50,453 bases of DNA. It comes from Lentisphaerota bacterium (GTDB taxonomy: Bacteria > Verrucomicrobiota > Lentisphaeria > Victivallales > Victivallaceae). Shown here piece after piece: positions 35,332-44,889 of the stretch (position 1 is the stretch's first letter; every line of letters begins with the position of its first letter). Both the position numbers and the translations under genes were made by a program. The stretch spans positions 1 to 50,453 of the forward strand of contig SUWF01000022.1 of NCBI GenBank assembly GCA_015061575.1. Direction: 5' to 3'. The notes under the pieces are model-generated. The model searched no databases. It was not told where the DNA came from and saw only the letters and a program-made list of their open reading frames with translations.

Positions 35332-38300
35332 ATGAAAATAGATTTCAGGATCGATTGGGGATACCAGTATTTGTATTCACGCCGTCATTATCACCCGTAT
35401 TACTGCTGGGATGGCAGCTTGCACTGCCGCAACGGCGTCATTCTGGAAACTTATAAGCTGGATTATCCGGTCATCTGGTACGGCCCCGGACATTGTGCAA
35501 GAGAAAGCAAACTGCCGCAGGCGCAATGGCGATCAACCACCCGCCGGGGCATGGCCGGGGTGCGGATCGTAGCCGAAGCGGCAGCTGATGCGGTATTTGA
35601 CTTGCAGACGGCTTCGGGGAATTTTACTTTTTCCGCCGCCGATATTCTGGAAAAAGGACGGATCGAGTTTCCGGTGGGCCCCAAATATCTGAACTGTTAT
35701 GTGGTAGTCACCCGCAGCAAATATTACTGGAGTGTACCCGCCCAAAAAATCGGACAGCAGGTGTGGGAAGCGCAGGATCTGGCCGACAAACTCCCGCTCA
35801 GAGAGTGGGCAAGAATGCAGACGGTGTGGATCAAGCCCAACGGCCGGTTGGCTTTTCAAGCCAACGTTGCCGCCTCCCCGGCCGATCATACGGAGCAGCT
35901 GCTGCATCTGGTCTGCATGGCTGCCGATGAGTACACGCCCGGCCAAGAAAAGCAGGTTTGTGATTACTTTACCATCAGGTTATATTGTGACGGGGAAAAA
36001 ATCGCCGAAAATACCCGCTTTTACCGGCGGCACGATAAATATATGCAGATGCTGGAGGATCTTTACTTCCGTTTTCAGGTCGCCCCCGGAGTGCATACGT
36101 TTGAAATCGAAAACATTCATGCAGAATATCATTTTCTGATCAACCGGATTCTGCTGCAGAATTGCCAATATCAGCATTTGGAACTGTCGCTGCCGCCGTG
36201 GGCGCTGGCCGGAGAAAAACTGCTGGGAAGGATCTTTGCAGCTTACGCTGATAGTACAAAAGTATCCTATCCGGGCGGCAGCTGCCAGCTGGAACTGCAA
36301 AAAGGCTGGAATGATTTTGCTTTTCAGATCAATGAGCCTGCACTCAACGTCCAGTTCCGCACTTCCGGCGGCAGCGTGGGGGTGATCCCGGCGGTTTACG
36401 CCTTAAAAGACGAAACACCCGAAGTTACTGTAGGCTACGATTTGACCGTCATCCCCCATGACCACAGCGGCACTATGGATTGGCTGCTGGACTACACCTG
36501 GCGCACCAGATTGGGCAATCTGGCTGTTTTCCGCTCATTCCTCTATCGCAAGGATCAGCCGGGGCGGTACGAAGTGAATGATGAATTGCTGTTCCACTGG
36601 GCGGATTTCTGCCGGACGCATAATATTTATGTGGAAGCGGCTACTGACTTTGACAGCGGCGCATTGGTCAAAGGTGCCGGCAATATGCTGCACTATGTGG
36701 GCCGACACGAGTGGCCGGGAGCAGTTTACGCCCGGGATCCGGATGCCGAATGGCAATCTGATGACATGAAAACGGCCATGGAACACTATCTCAAATATCT
36801 GAAAATCGAAGTCGATCGGGCGCATCGGGCAGCCCCCGGCCGGGCCGCTTTCGGCGATGCTTCCGGCGGACATCGTTATTGCTACATGGCGGGGATCGAC
36901 TTTATCCGTTCCGAAACCATGGTGCCGCACACGCAGCATTTGTGTTCGCAGGCCCGGCCCTGTGCAGAAGTTTTCCGCAATGGGGTTTGGGGCGTACACA
37001 TTGCCATCCAGCATCCTATGCAGCCTTATTACGAAAATCATCTGGGGCAATACTATCTGTCACTCTTCCAGCCCTGGATGATGGGCGCCAATATGATTTA
37101 CGAAGAAGACAGTCTGTTCTGCATGTTCAAAGAGGAACGGCAGGCGTGGGATGACAAATTGACCAAGGGCAAACGGGATATGACCCGGGAGTTTTTCCGC
37201 TTTGTCAAAACCCATCCCCGGTCGGGTCGCCCCGTCCGGAAAATCGCCTTTATTGAGGGCCGCTACGCTGCACCGTTCAATGGATTTATCTGCGATTCCG
37301 AACAGACTCCGGATTACTCCGTGTGGGGATTATTCGGCAAAAATGATCCCGCTTGGGGGCACCGGCAGCCGGAAAAATGCCGCCAGCTGCTGGATGTTTT
37401 AATGCCCGGAGCCTGCACGCATCCGCTGCGGCAGGATTTTACCAAACGCCGCTTCTTTTTTTCCGGCACGCCCTACGGGGACTTTGACGAAATACCCGCC
37501 GAAGCAGCGGCAGAATATATGCAAAATTACTCGCTTTTGCTGCATCTGGGCTGGAACACGATGATCCGCGAAGATTACGATAAGCTCCACAGCTATGTGG
37601 AAAACGGCGGAACTCTGATCATTGCCCTGCCGCAGTTCAGTCAGCATACCCGGCGGGATTTTCTGCTGGATATGGAAGAACTGAATTTGTGGAACAATGG
37701 CGATCTGAGTGAACTCTGCGGCGTAAAAGTCCGGGGCAAAGGTGAAATTTTCAGCGGCATGTGGAACTGTGCCGACCGCATGGATTATCCGGAACCGGAT
37801 CTTTCGGCCATTCCCAGCAGCTCCAGCGAAGAAGACGGCAGCTGCCATCTGGCCGAAATCGAACTGACTGGCGGCGAAGCTGCAGTGTGGGATTCCTTTA
37901 CCGGAAAACCGTTGATCGTGCGTCACCAACTGGGCCGGGGAACGGTATATTTACTGACCGCCTACGCTTATCCGGGCCACGAAAAACTGCAGAAATTCAT
38001 GGCCTCATTCATAGCGTATCATGCCAGTAAACACCTGCCGGAGTGTTATATAAGCGATCATTCAAAAGAAGTGTTCTGGAACATGTGGCAAGTCAGCAGC
38101 AGCGTCCGGCGTCTGATGCTGCTCAACACCGATTGGTCAACTGCCGGCAACTGCAAACAAGTTACGGTGCATACTCCGGAAATATCTTTTGAAACCACCG
38201 TAGTCGAGCGCCGGGCCAAATTCCTGACGGTGCTGGAAAATGTGGTTTTGGAGTCAGACGAAAGTATCCACATCGAACCGTTGGCACCCGGCAGGATCCG

Positions 38301-38412
38301 CATCCACGGCAGCAAAGTTGGCAAACTTTATGCGCATTACCGGAACAATAATGTTAAAGAGCTGAATATAAATTTCACCCCCCGGCCATTTACCGATATA
38401 ACGCTGGAGTAA
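35332..38412 (+). CDS. Large cytoplasmic glycosidase-like protein
   Basis: A 1026-residue protein with no signal peptide. The N-terminal 380 residues are beta-rich. The middle (about 390-720) looks like a TIM barrel (HYVGRHEWPGAVYARDPDAEW, AFGDASGGHRY, ETMVPHTQHLCSQARPCAEVF, MGANMIYEEDSLF). The next part (about 720-900) has the pattern of a GH42-type GATase-like trimerisation domain (YSLLLHLGWNTMIREDYDKLHSYVENGGTLIIALPQFS). A C-terminal beta-domain follows. The frame stays open 84 bases upstream, but GGAGAAAAA before ATG 35332 and the natural start MKIDFRIDWG decide. It is the last gene of the operon. Named family not recognised; intracellular processing of an imported oligosaccharide is inferred. 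Confidence 0.65.
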   Translation: MKIDFRIDWGYQYLYSRRHYHPYYCWDGSLHCRNGVILETYKLDYPVIWYGPGHCARESKLPQAQWRSTTRRGMAGVRIVAEAAADAVFDLQTASGNFTFSAADILEKGRIEFPVGPKYLNCYVVVTRSKYYWSVPAQKIGQQVWEAQDLADKLPLREWARMQTVWIKPNGRLAFQANVAASPADHTEQLLHLVCMAADEYTPGQEKQVCDYFTIRLYCDGEKIAENTRFYRRHDKYMQMLEDLYFRFQVAPGVHTFEIENIHAEYHFLINRILLQNCQYQHLELSLPPWALAGEKLLGRIFAAYADSTKVSYPGGSCQLELQKGWNDFAFQINEPALNVQFRTSGGSVGVIPAVYALKDETPEVTVGYDLTVIPHDHSGTMDWLLDYTWRTRLGNLAVFRSFLYRKDQPGRYEVNDELLFHWADFCRTHNIYVEAATDFDSGALVKGAGNMLHYVGRHEWPGAVYARDPDAEWQSDDMKTAMEHYLKYLKIEVDRAHRAAPGRAAFGDASGGHRYCYMAGIDFIRSETMVPHTQHLCSQARPCAEVFRNGVWGVHIAIQHPMQPYYENHLGQYYLSLFQPWMMGANMIYEEDSLFCMFKEERQAWDDKLTKGKRDMTREFFRFVKTHPRSGRPVRKIAFIEGRYAAPFNGFICDSEQTPDYSVWGLFGKNDPAWGHRQPEKCRQLLDVLMPGACTHPLRQDFTKRRFFFSGTPYGDFDEIPAEAAAEYMQNYSLLLHLGWNTMIREDYDKLHSYVENGGTLIIALPQFSQHTRRDFLLDMEELNLWNNGDLSELCGVKVRGKGEIFSGMWNCADRMDYPEPDLSAIPSSSSEEDGSCHLAEIELTGGEAAVWDSFTGKPLIVRHQLGRGTVYLLTAYAYPGHEKLQKFMASFIAYHASKHLPECYISDHSKEVFWNMWQVSSSVRRLMLLNTDWSTAGNCKQVTVHTPEISFETTVVERRAKFLTVLENVVLESDESIHIEPLAPGRIRIHGSKVGKLYAHYRNNNVKELNINFTPRPFTDITLE

Positions 38413-38439
38413 GCATCATATCGTACCGGCAATAAACAA

Positions 38440-38485
38440 ATCAGGGGCAGTTGCAAAACCTTCAAGTTTGGCAACCGTCCCTGAT
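38440..38485 (-). terminator. Terminator between convergent glycan operons
   Basis: 15-base arms (38440-38454 and 38471-38485) pair with one mismatch and one G-U pair and a 16-base loop. On the minus strand a T-rich stretch follows, so it mainly ends the rhamnosidase operon; it may also stop plus-strand transcripts. Confidence 0.65.
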
Positions 38486-38500
38486 AATTACAACAGCATA

Positions 38501-40141
38501 TCAGGCCAGCTTTATGGTGTGCTTGCCAACACCGTAGAGCTTATTATCGCAGCAAGCTTCGGCACCATCGGGTACGGTCAGCTGGAGCTTTTTATTGCTG
38601 TACTCCAACTCTATAGCACCTTGCGGTGACGGGTGGCGCATTGTCATTTCTTTGATGTCGCCAACTTGCGGATCGACCACAAACTTTTTGAATCCATAGC
38701 TTTCCGGCCGGATGCCTGCCAGCCGCCGGGGGATCACGTTTGCCGGAGCCGCTCCCCAGGCGTGGTTCCAATCCTGATTCGGCTTGAGTTCATTGCTCCA
38801 TGCTTCCATAGAAATCGTGGAACCCTGCTTAATCATATTGAGCCATGAACGCTCGCTGTCGGAACGCATCAGGTCAATAGCATATTGCGCCTGACCGGAA
38901 ATAAAACAGCTGTCCAGCAGAAATTGCGCCATATATACGCTGCACTGCATACCTTTCTGCACAATAAAGTCGCCCAGCTGCGGCCGATCATGGGCATCGG
39001 CCACGCCCAACGCCAGCGCCAACACCGCCGTGTGCAAAGCCATGTGTTCAGCAGTTGTATTATCCCGCCAGCGGCCGTTGGCCTGCCGGAAAAGCTGCTG
39101 CATTTTTTTCCGCAGTTCCTGTGCTGTTTGCGCATATCCACGGCCGGGCAACAGCCGATCGAGCATATTCAACGCATCATAATAAAAAGCATTGCTGACA
39201 AAGTTTACTGCTCCGTATTCGTAATCGTCACGCTCATTGGGCGGCCAATCGACCAAAAGCTGCATCGGATCCTGAAAAAGCGGAAAATATTGATACGGCA
39301 TATCTTTCCGGTAATCGTCAATATCGATAAATTCCGGATTTTCGATCAAACCATCGCTGTTTAGATACTGTCGGCAAAGCCGCTCCGGCAGCGTTTTCTG
39401 CCAGAAATGCAAACTCTGTTCATCGCCGGAATAGAGCATATAATCATGTACCAGCCGGGGCGTTATCAACCGGTATTCCAACGCCGGAATGGGGTAGTAT
39501 TCGATCATAAAGCCCAAAGTGCGCCGGGCGATCTCGTAACCGCCGCCACTGCAGTATGCGCCCAGAGCATTGATATAGCAATCGCCCTCAAACGCCTGCC
39601 GCTCCCGTTCGCCATCCACATATATGCCGAAACAGCTGGTGGCTTTGATCGAGTATTTGCAAAACTCCCACACCTTATTGAGCCGCTCATCGGAACACTC
39701 AAAAGCGGCCGCATTATCGTCAAATTCCCCAAAAACAGCGTGGCGGATGAATTCGACCTGCCCTTGAAAATCTCCGGTGATTTCAACGTAGCGGAATGGG
39801 GCGATCTCGCCGCCGATATTTTCGGGCGTAAGCACCTTGCTGCGCTGATAGGTCTTTTGATACGGCGAACGGTGTTTTGGTATATCCATAAAGAAACGGT
39901 TTTCACCGGCGGCCAGCTCTTTGGTCATGATTTTTATGCAGCGGTAGCCGCCGGGTTCCCGATCCAACCGCTTCTCCGGAGTAAGGACTTCGCCCATAGC
40001 CAGCTCAACCGTGCAAGCCTTTGAGCAGTGCGCAACCACTTCCAGGCGCCCGAAAGCAGCCTTGCCGAAGTCGGCAAAAAATCCGCCGCCGGGCAATGAA
40101 CATACTTGCTGAGGTTTTTGCAATTCTATATTTACAAGCAT
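38501..40141 (-). CDS. Alpha-L-rhamnosidase-like (GH78-type) enzyme, compact form
   Basis: A 546-residue protein. An N-terminal beta-domain (about 1-140) is followed by an (alpha/alpha)6-barrel of GH78 type: DERLNKVWEFCKYSIKAT, YVDGERERQAFEGDCYIN (the place of the usual DCP.RE..GW.GD motif with the catalytic acid), SMEAW and NHAWGAAPANVIPRRLAGIRP (like the W..NH.W.A....L motif). A C-terminal beta-domain closes. Typical GH78 enzymes are 700-1000 residues, so the N-terminal binding domains are missing. No signal peptide: cytoplasmic. ATG 40141 has AAAGGT 7 bases upstream; the open frame from TTG 40165 overlaps the previous gene and is rejected. Last gene of the GntR-led operon, 10 bases after the GH42-like gene. 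Confidence 0.75.
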   Translation of the reverse strand: MLVNIELQKPQQVCSLPGGGFFADFGKAAFGRLEVVAHCSKACTVELAMGEVLTPEKRLDREPGGYRCIKIMTKELAAGENRFFMDIPKHRSPYQKTYQRSKVLTPENIGGEIAPFRYVEITGDFQGQVEFIRHAVFGEFDDNAAAFECSDERLNKVWEFCKYSIKATSCFGIYVDGERERQAFEGDCYINALGAYCSGGGYEIARRTLGFMIEYYPIPALEYRLITPRLVHDYMLYSGDEQSLHFWQKTLPERLCRQYLNSDGLIENPEFIDIDDYRKDMPYQYFPLFQDPMQLLVDWPPNERDDYEYGAVNFVSNAFYYDALNMLDRLLPGRGYAQTAQELRKKMQQLFRQANGRWRDNTTAEHMALHTAVLALALGVADAHDRPQLGDFIVQKGMQCSVYMAQFLLDSCFISGQAQYAIDLMRSDSERSWLNMIKQGSTISMEAWSNELKPNQDWNHAWGAAPANVIPRRLAGIRPESYGFKKFVVDPQVGDIKEMTMRHPSPQGAIELEYSNKKLQLTVPDGAEACCDNKLYGVGKHTIKLA

Positions 40142-40151
40142 ATCATTACCT

Positions 40152-43100
40152 TTATTTAAGTTCAAACTTGCAGACGGTCGACAAATCGGTCGCCACGTCG
40201 GTAAGTTTGGCGGTGTACTGACCGGTTGCAGCGTTCAGCGCAAACGCCCACAGCGGACGGTTTTCCGGCGTATCAAAGACCAGTTCCCGCAGCTGTTTGC
40301 CGTTGGCATCAAAGATATCCAGCCGGTAGATGCGGCCCTTTTTCAACGCCGGATGCTGCCAGAGAACTTCCTTGCCGCGCACAGCGGATTTGACGGCAAA
40401 TTCCGGGGCCGTTTGTTGAACATCAAAGACCGAATAGAGATTCAAGTGATCCTTTTGATCAAAGTTCACAGAAAATTTATTGTCGTGCGCCACAAACCCG
40501 CCGTTGACTTTGTAGATATATTTCTTTTCCGGCAGCGTGATCGTGTATTGGCGGTCAAGCTTGCCCGGCAGAGAATCTTTTTGCAGCAAGCCCGGACGCC
40601 AGACCGGATCAAGAATATTGAGTATGCCGTAACTGGTGAAATCTTCATGCTGGCGGATGCGCACGATGCCGTCGGTCAAAGCCGGACTGATGCGGCACGC
40701 TTTCTGCAGCGGCACCAGCTGGTCGATAAAACCATCAAAAGGCGTGCTTTTATCCGCCGTGGCAAATGCTCCCTGCAAAGCAAAATTCAACAAAATGGCC
40801 TTGCCTTTGCCGTAATTTTTCACCACAACGGGCGTACCGGTCACATACGTTTGCGCCGCCTTGAAAAGCGGATGCTCCACCTTGCCAACTACCGCTTTGG
40901 GCGCTTCGGCAAACCCGGTGCCGCCAAAGATCCGGCTCAAGGCTCCACTCTTGCGGGGAGTCAGATTTTCGTCCAGAATACCGGGCAGGAAGTCAGCTAT
41001 AACCGTGCCGCCATTTTTAACAAATTCTTCAATAGCAGCCGCTTCCGCATCCGACAATGCCGAACACCCCGCCATGAACAGCACTTTGGCATGATTGTTT
41101 TTCAAACGGTCAAGGGTGCGGCTCGATACAAAGTCAAAGCCTTCGCCCCGGTGATAGGCCCAGCGCATGATCGGAGTGATCACTTCCGCATCCCAGAAAG
41201 CAACCGCCCAATCGTGCATATTGAGTGTATCATCATTCATGCCGAAAAGCTTGGTGCGGGCCAGCGGGTCGCCGCAGCGGTCGTCCAGCATCAAAGCAGT
41301 GCGGGAAGCATGGCTCCAATAAATGTATATACCCTGATTTACAATATCGTTTTTGATCATGTAATGCGCTGTACCGGCTTTGAGTTTATCCATTACCGGC
41401 AGCCATTTCTGCACATATTCGGCAATGCGGCAGTCCGACGCGATCCCGCCATGGTTATGGCCGGGATAACTGGCAAAAAATGCGTTGCCATTGACACTGC
41501 CTTTAAGCAGAGTTTCCACATGCAGCATAGGATAATCATGCCGGCTGCCGTGGGTAAAGTTCATGTAGCCGCCCCACCAGATAGTGCGGTATTTATCTTT
41601 GCCGAAGCTGCGGATGATTTCGTCATAAACGTTGTTCTGATACGGTCCCCAATATTCCAGATCACCCATGCTCAGTTCAATATCGCCGGGCATACTGCCT
41701 TCGCAGCCGACCGGGGTATCGGGAGCAAATTTTTTGATTTCCGCCCGGAGAAAATGCAGCACATCGGCATACATTTTTTCCATATAGCGGCGGTGATCGA
41801 ACCAGGCGGTAAAGTTTTGGGGACTGCGGCAGAAATTTACATCGACTTCCTCAAAACTCTTGAAATCTTTCTGCCACGCCGAATTGAGCTTGGCCAGAGT
41901 TCCGTACTGCTTTTTCAAAAACTCCCGGAAATATTTCTGATCCTGCTTGCCGTAACCGGCATTGTAGCTGAAGCGGAGTTCGTCACCCAGATTGTACAGC
42001 GCCGGATCCAATTCCCGGTAACATTCCGCAGCTTCTTTCCGCCAGATCTCCAGCGATTCCGGGCGGTAAAAGCAGTAATCGCCGTCCGCAATATCGGCAC
42101 TTTTCCGGTTGAGCTTCTGGATCACGCCATTTTTGTCGCCCATGATCATAATGGTATTGCCGCTGGTATAAGAGAGCAATTTCTGATCCAGCAAAGCAGT
42201 TCTGGTCACATAGCTGTCCCACCCGGCGGTAATAACATAGCGCCAGTTCAAACGGCCCACGGATTGAGCGGCGTAAATTTCATTGCGGGCGGCCGCCCAG
42301 GCGATCTGATAGTAATCTTCAAAGCTGCGGTCTGGGAAAAACACACACTGTTCGGTCTTGACCAGCGGTTGATCGTTTTTATCCAGCAAAGCAATGCGCA
42401 CATAGCCGGCCATACTCTGCAAAAGCGAGGCGTCGACCTTGAAATTCACGGATTTGGCCGCCTTGGCTACCGGGAAAATATTGCGTGACCAGATCTGCTT
42501 GTAGGGCGAATCGACCATTTCCACTTGAATCTTTTCGACCCGGCTGTCAGCTTTTTCCCAGAAGGCACTGCCGGAAAAGAGCGTCTTTTTGCTCTGTCTG
42601 GGCAGTATCAACTCAAGTTTGCCCACCGGAGAAGCTGCTTCAAACGGCTCAATGGCAAAAGCGCCATTGCTGCCGATAATATCCCGGAAATATTTACCGC
42701 CGGCAAGGTTTTTGCTCTCCACAATATTGTTGTGCAGATCCCGCACTCTTATCTGCGGCTGCTCCGGCTTGACCGGGCAGTTGGCGGCGAATCTTGCCAG
42801 CATGGCGATATTGGCCAGATCGCTCAAATAATAACTGCGGTGATAACCGCTGTATTCCCGTTCTGCCACCAAAGAAAGCGGTTCATTATAAGGTGTTTCC
42901 CGATTCCAGACCACATCAACTACCCGGCCTTTTTCCACCTGATAAGCCGAAATCGCAGCATCGATCCAGCTTTTGAAAGGTATATCGATCTTTTGGCCCT
43001 GCAAATTCTTATGCAGTTTGTAATCTTCTTTGGTCAAGATCACCTGCAGCAGCGGAGTACCTTTTTTTACTTTGGCGATCAAACGGTTCTGCTGAGCTTT

Positions 43101-43493
43101 GGGGATTTTATCCAAAGTTATGCCGCCCAGGATGATCACATCGTAATCTTTATTGAGCTTGCGGGTAAACTCCCGGCGTTTTTCGCTGAAAGATGTACCT
43201 GTCATGTAACGCTCGTAACTGCCGGTGGTAAAGTTTTTGCGGTCATAAGTCAAAACATACTCATAATCGCAGGGCATCAGCTGCATAAGTTCCACCGCAT
43301 CCCGGGCCCCGGTACGGTTGAGGATAAAAAGCACCTTGAGTTTTTTGCCCGTTGTGGAAAATTCCACGCTGGGGGTGCGGTACTCCATGGTCAGTTTATT
43401 AAGGTAATCACCATCCCGCATGGGGACTTTTTCGGCACAGCAAGCCATGCTGCCAATTATCATGGCAGCAGCAAAAAGAAAAAATTTACGCAT
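40152..43493 (-). CDS. Large secreted GH42-like beta-galactosidase-type protein
   Basis: A 1113-residue protein with a signal peptide (1-20, FFLFAAAMIIGSMACCA; the Cys pair lacks a clear lipobox). Domains in order: an N-terminal flavodoxin-like/GATase-like part (LKVLFILNRTGARDAVELMQL, DVIILGGITLDKIP), beta-domains, and a TIM barrel with LGDELRFSYNAGYG and FREFLKKQYGTLAKLNSAW, a stretch typical of GH42. A GATase-like domain follows (KVLFMAGCSALSDAEAAAIEEF, VKNGGTVIADFLPG), then a C-terminal beta-domain. The Glu in GDELRF is the best acid/base candidate. GGAGA lies 7 bases before the ATG, and the upstream prepilin stop is only 3 bases away, so it is tightly coupled to the prepilin-like genes. 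Likely works outside the cell, followed by the intracellular rhamnosidase. Confidence 0.7.
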   Translation of the reverse strand: MRKFFLFAAAMIIGSMACCAEKVPMRDGDYLNKLTMEYRTPSVEFSTTGKKLKVLFILNRTGARDAVELMQLMPCDYEYVLTYDRKNFTTGSYERYMTGTSFSEKRREFTRKLNKDYDVIILGGITLDKIPKAQQNRLIAKVKKGTPLLQVILTKEDYKLHKNLQGQKIDIPFKSWIDAAISAYQVEKGRVVDVVWNRETPYNEPLSLVAEREYSGYHRSYYLSDLANIAMLARFAANCPVKPEQPQIRVRDLHNNIVESKNLAGGKYFRDIIGSNGAFAIEPFEAASPVGKLELILPRQSKKTLFSGSAFWEKADSRVEKIQVEMVDSPYKQIWSRNIFPVAKAAKSVNFKVDASLLQSMAGYVRIALLDKNDQPLVKTEQCVFFPDRSFEDYYQIAWAAARNEIYAAQSVGRLNWRYVITAGWDSYVTRTALLDQKLLSYTSGNTIMIMGDKNGVIQKLNRKSADIADGDYCFYRPESLEIWRKEAAECYRELDPALYNLGDELRFSYNAGYGKQDQKYFREFLKKQYGTLAKLNSAWQKDFKSFEEVDVNFCRSPQNFTAWFDHRRYMEKMYADVLHFLRAEIKKFAPDTPVGCEGSMPGDIELSMGDLEYWGPYQNNVYDEIIRSFGKDKYRTIWWGGYMNFTHGSRHDYPMLHVETLLKGSVNGNAFFASYPGHNHGGIASDCRIAEYVQKWLPVMDKLKAGTAHYMIKNDIVNQGIYIYWSHASRTALMLDDRCGDPLARTKLFGMNDDTLNMHDWAVAFWDAEVITPIMRWAYHRGEGFDFVSSRTLDRLKNNHAKVLFMAGCSALSDAEAAAIEEFVKNGGTVIADFLPGILDENLTPRKSGALSRIFGGTGFAEAPKAVVGKVEHPLFKAAQTYVTGTPVVVKNYGKGKAILLNFALQGAFATADKSTPFDGFIDQLVPLQKACRISPALTDGIVRIRQHEDFTSYGILNILDPVWRPGLLQKDSLPGKLDRQYTITLPEKKYIYKVNGGFVAHDNKFSVNFDQKDHLNLYSVFDVQQTAPEFAVKSAVRGKEVLWQHPALKKGRIYRLDIFDANGKQLRELVFDTPENRPLWAFALNAATGQYTAKLTDVATDLSTVCKFELK

Positions 43494-43496
43494 GAT

Positions 43497-44147
43497 TTAT
43501 TCTCCGGCAGCCGGATGCAAATCGTCAAAGTTGATCAGATGATCCCAGCCTTTTACGCCATCAATATCATCCTGAGTGCAGTTTTTCACGGCACCATCAG
43601 CATAGAGTACATTGATCGTGTTATCGGCATGTTTGTAAGCGGGTTTGTTCAGCAGCCCCGGCAGCAGACAAAAGTCATTGGCAATGGCCCGTTTGCTCTG
43701 ATCGCCGGAACGCAGTTCCCGCTTGAATTCGCCCTTGCGGTGACGGCACTTTTCGCCGAAGTTCCACCAGACATAACCGATCTGGTTGCTTTTGAGTTTG
43801 GTCGTATCTTCGGGGCATTTGAAGATACTTTTCAGCTCAGCAGGGGCTGCCTTGCTGTCATAGCTTGTTCCGGGCGCCACCACCGTCCGGAACAATACTC
43901 CGGGCGCCGCACTGAACGAGGCATCGTTGCCCGCCTGATGGCAGCCGCTCGTTGCCGGCAGATAATTTTTGTTCTGATCGGCGTAAATTTGCACATAACC
44001 GCCGATGCGGCGCAGATTATCAATACAGGTGGTATTTTTAGCCGCCGCTGCCGTAGCATGAAGTGCCGGCATGGCAACTGTAGCACAAACTACAAACAAA
44101 GCCAGAACAAAAACGGCTTCCAACAAAGTAAAATTATGTTTTTTCAT
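43497..44147 (-). CDS. Prepilin-like protein, divergent signal
   Basis: A 216-residue protein. The leader MKKHN is followed by FTLLEAVFVLALFVVCATV: Phe+1 and Glu+5 kept, but the helix differs from the standard copy in this genome. The C-terminal part includes ILYADGAVKNC-type (VLYADGAVKNC) H-x9-DG-like ending. Two Cys pairs may form disulphides. AAGGAAG upstream supports the ATG. It lies between a second prepilin-like gene (24 bases) and the GH42-like gene (3 bases). A tandem of two pseudopilins differing in the helix suggests major/minor subunits. Confidence 0.75.
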   Translation of the reverse strand: MKKHNFTLLEAVFVLALFVVCATVAMPALHATAAAAKNTTCIDNLRRIGGYVQIYADQNKNYLPATSGCHQAGNDASFSAAPGVLFRTVVAPGTSYDSKAAPAELKSIFKCPEDTTKLKSNQIGYVWWNFGEKCRHRKGEFKRELRSGDQSKRAIANDFCLLPGLLNKPAYKHADNTINVLYADGAVKNCTQDDIDGVKGWDHLINFDDLHPAAGE

Positions 44148-44171
44148 CTTGCAATCTTCCTTAATATCAAA

Positions 44172-44843
44172 TCAATCTTCGCCATTGGCGTGTTTGAGCT
44201 GTTCCCAGATATTGGCACCCCACTTGCTGTATTCCTGCTGCTGTTTGAGTTCAGCGTGACCATCGAGCCACAACAAAGTTGCAGATTTGTCAGCGTGTTC
44301 GTAAGCTGTATTATTAAGGAACCCGAAGTCAGTCATAATAACCCGGTTGCTGGTTTCAGGACCTAAACGGTAGTTCTGCAAATACGGCTTGGAAGTGTAC
44401 TTTTCGCTGAACCACCAGACCAGATAGCTGATGTATTTGGCGGACGTTCCCATGATCTTGAATCCGGTGTAAGCATTGTCGTTGTCCTTGCCGGGGTCAT
44501 GCGGACATTGGAACAACCGCCAGCTTTTGCTCTTGGCCTGTCCGGCGTTGGTCAGCTCTTCGCTGGTGGCAATGGTATTGCGCCAGAAAACACTGGGCCA
44601 TGCCGACCAGGTCGCATCGTTACCGGCAATGTAAGTACTGCCGTTTTCCGGAGCGGGCGTGTAGCTGTTGTTGTCGTTGCAGTAAATGTGCAGATAAGTA
44701 CCCAGCTGCTTCATCTGATTTACGCAAGAAATGTTCTTGGCGCGGGTTCGGGCGGCCGAAAGCGCCGGCAGGAGCATTGCGGCCAGAATTGCGATGATGG
44801 CAATTACCACCAAAAGTTCAATGAGTGTAAAGTGTTTTTTCAT
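44172..44843 (-). CDS. Prepilin-like protein, standard signal
   Basis: A 223-residue protein with MKKH then [17 protein letters not shown] (Phe+1, Glu+5), followed by [22 protein letters not shown]. The C-terminus has [13 protein letters not shown], the DG-H motif, after EHADKS. The frame opens two codons earlier at GTG 44849, but AAAGGG about 9 bases before ATG 44843 supports the shorter form. First structural gene after the GntR-type regulator, 46 bases downstream of it. Confidence 0.82.
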   Translation of the reverse strand: MKKHFTLIELLVVIAIIAILAAMLLPALSAARTRAKNISCVNQMKQLGTYLHIYCNDNNSYTPAPENGSTYIAGNDATWSAWPSVFWRNTIATSEELTNAGQAKSKSWRLFQCPHDPGKDNDNAYTGFKIMGTSAKYISYLVWWFSEKYTSKPYLQNYRLGPETSNRVIMTDFGFLNNTAYEHADKSATLLWLDGHAELKQQQEYSKWGANIWEQLKHANGED

Positions 44844-44889
44844 TTTCACTTTCCCTTTCTGGTTGTTTGTTGATTATTGTTAATGATCG

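Noticed and set aside
40353-44366. Two long plus-strand open frames opposite the GH42-like and prepilin genes
   Set aside because: Both are mirror frames of well-supported minus-strand genes; translations show no domain pattern. Long antisense frames are common here because of codon bias.
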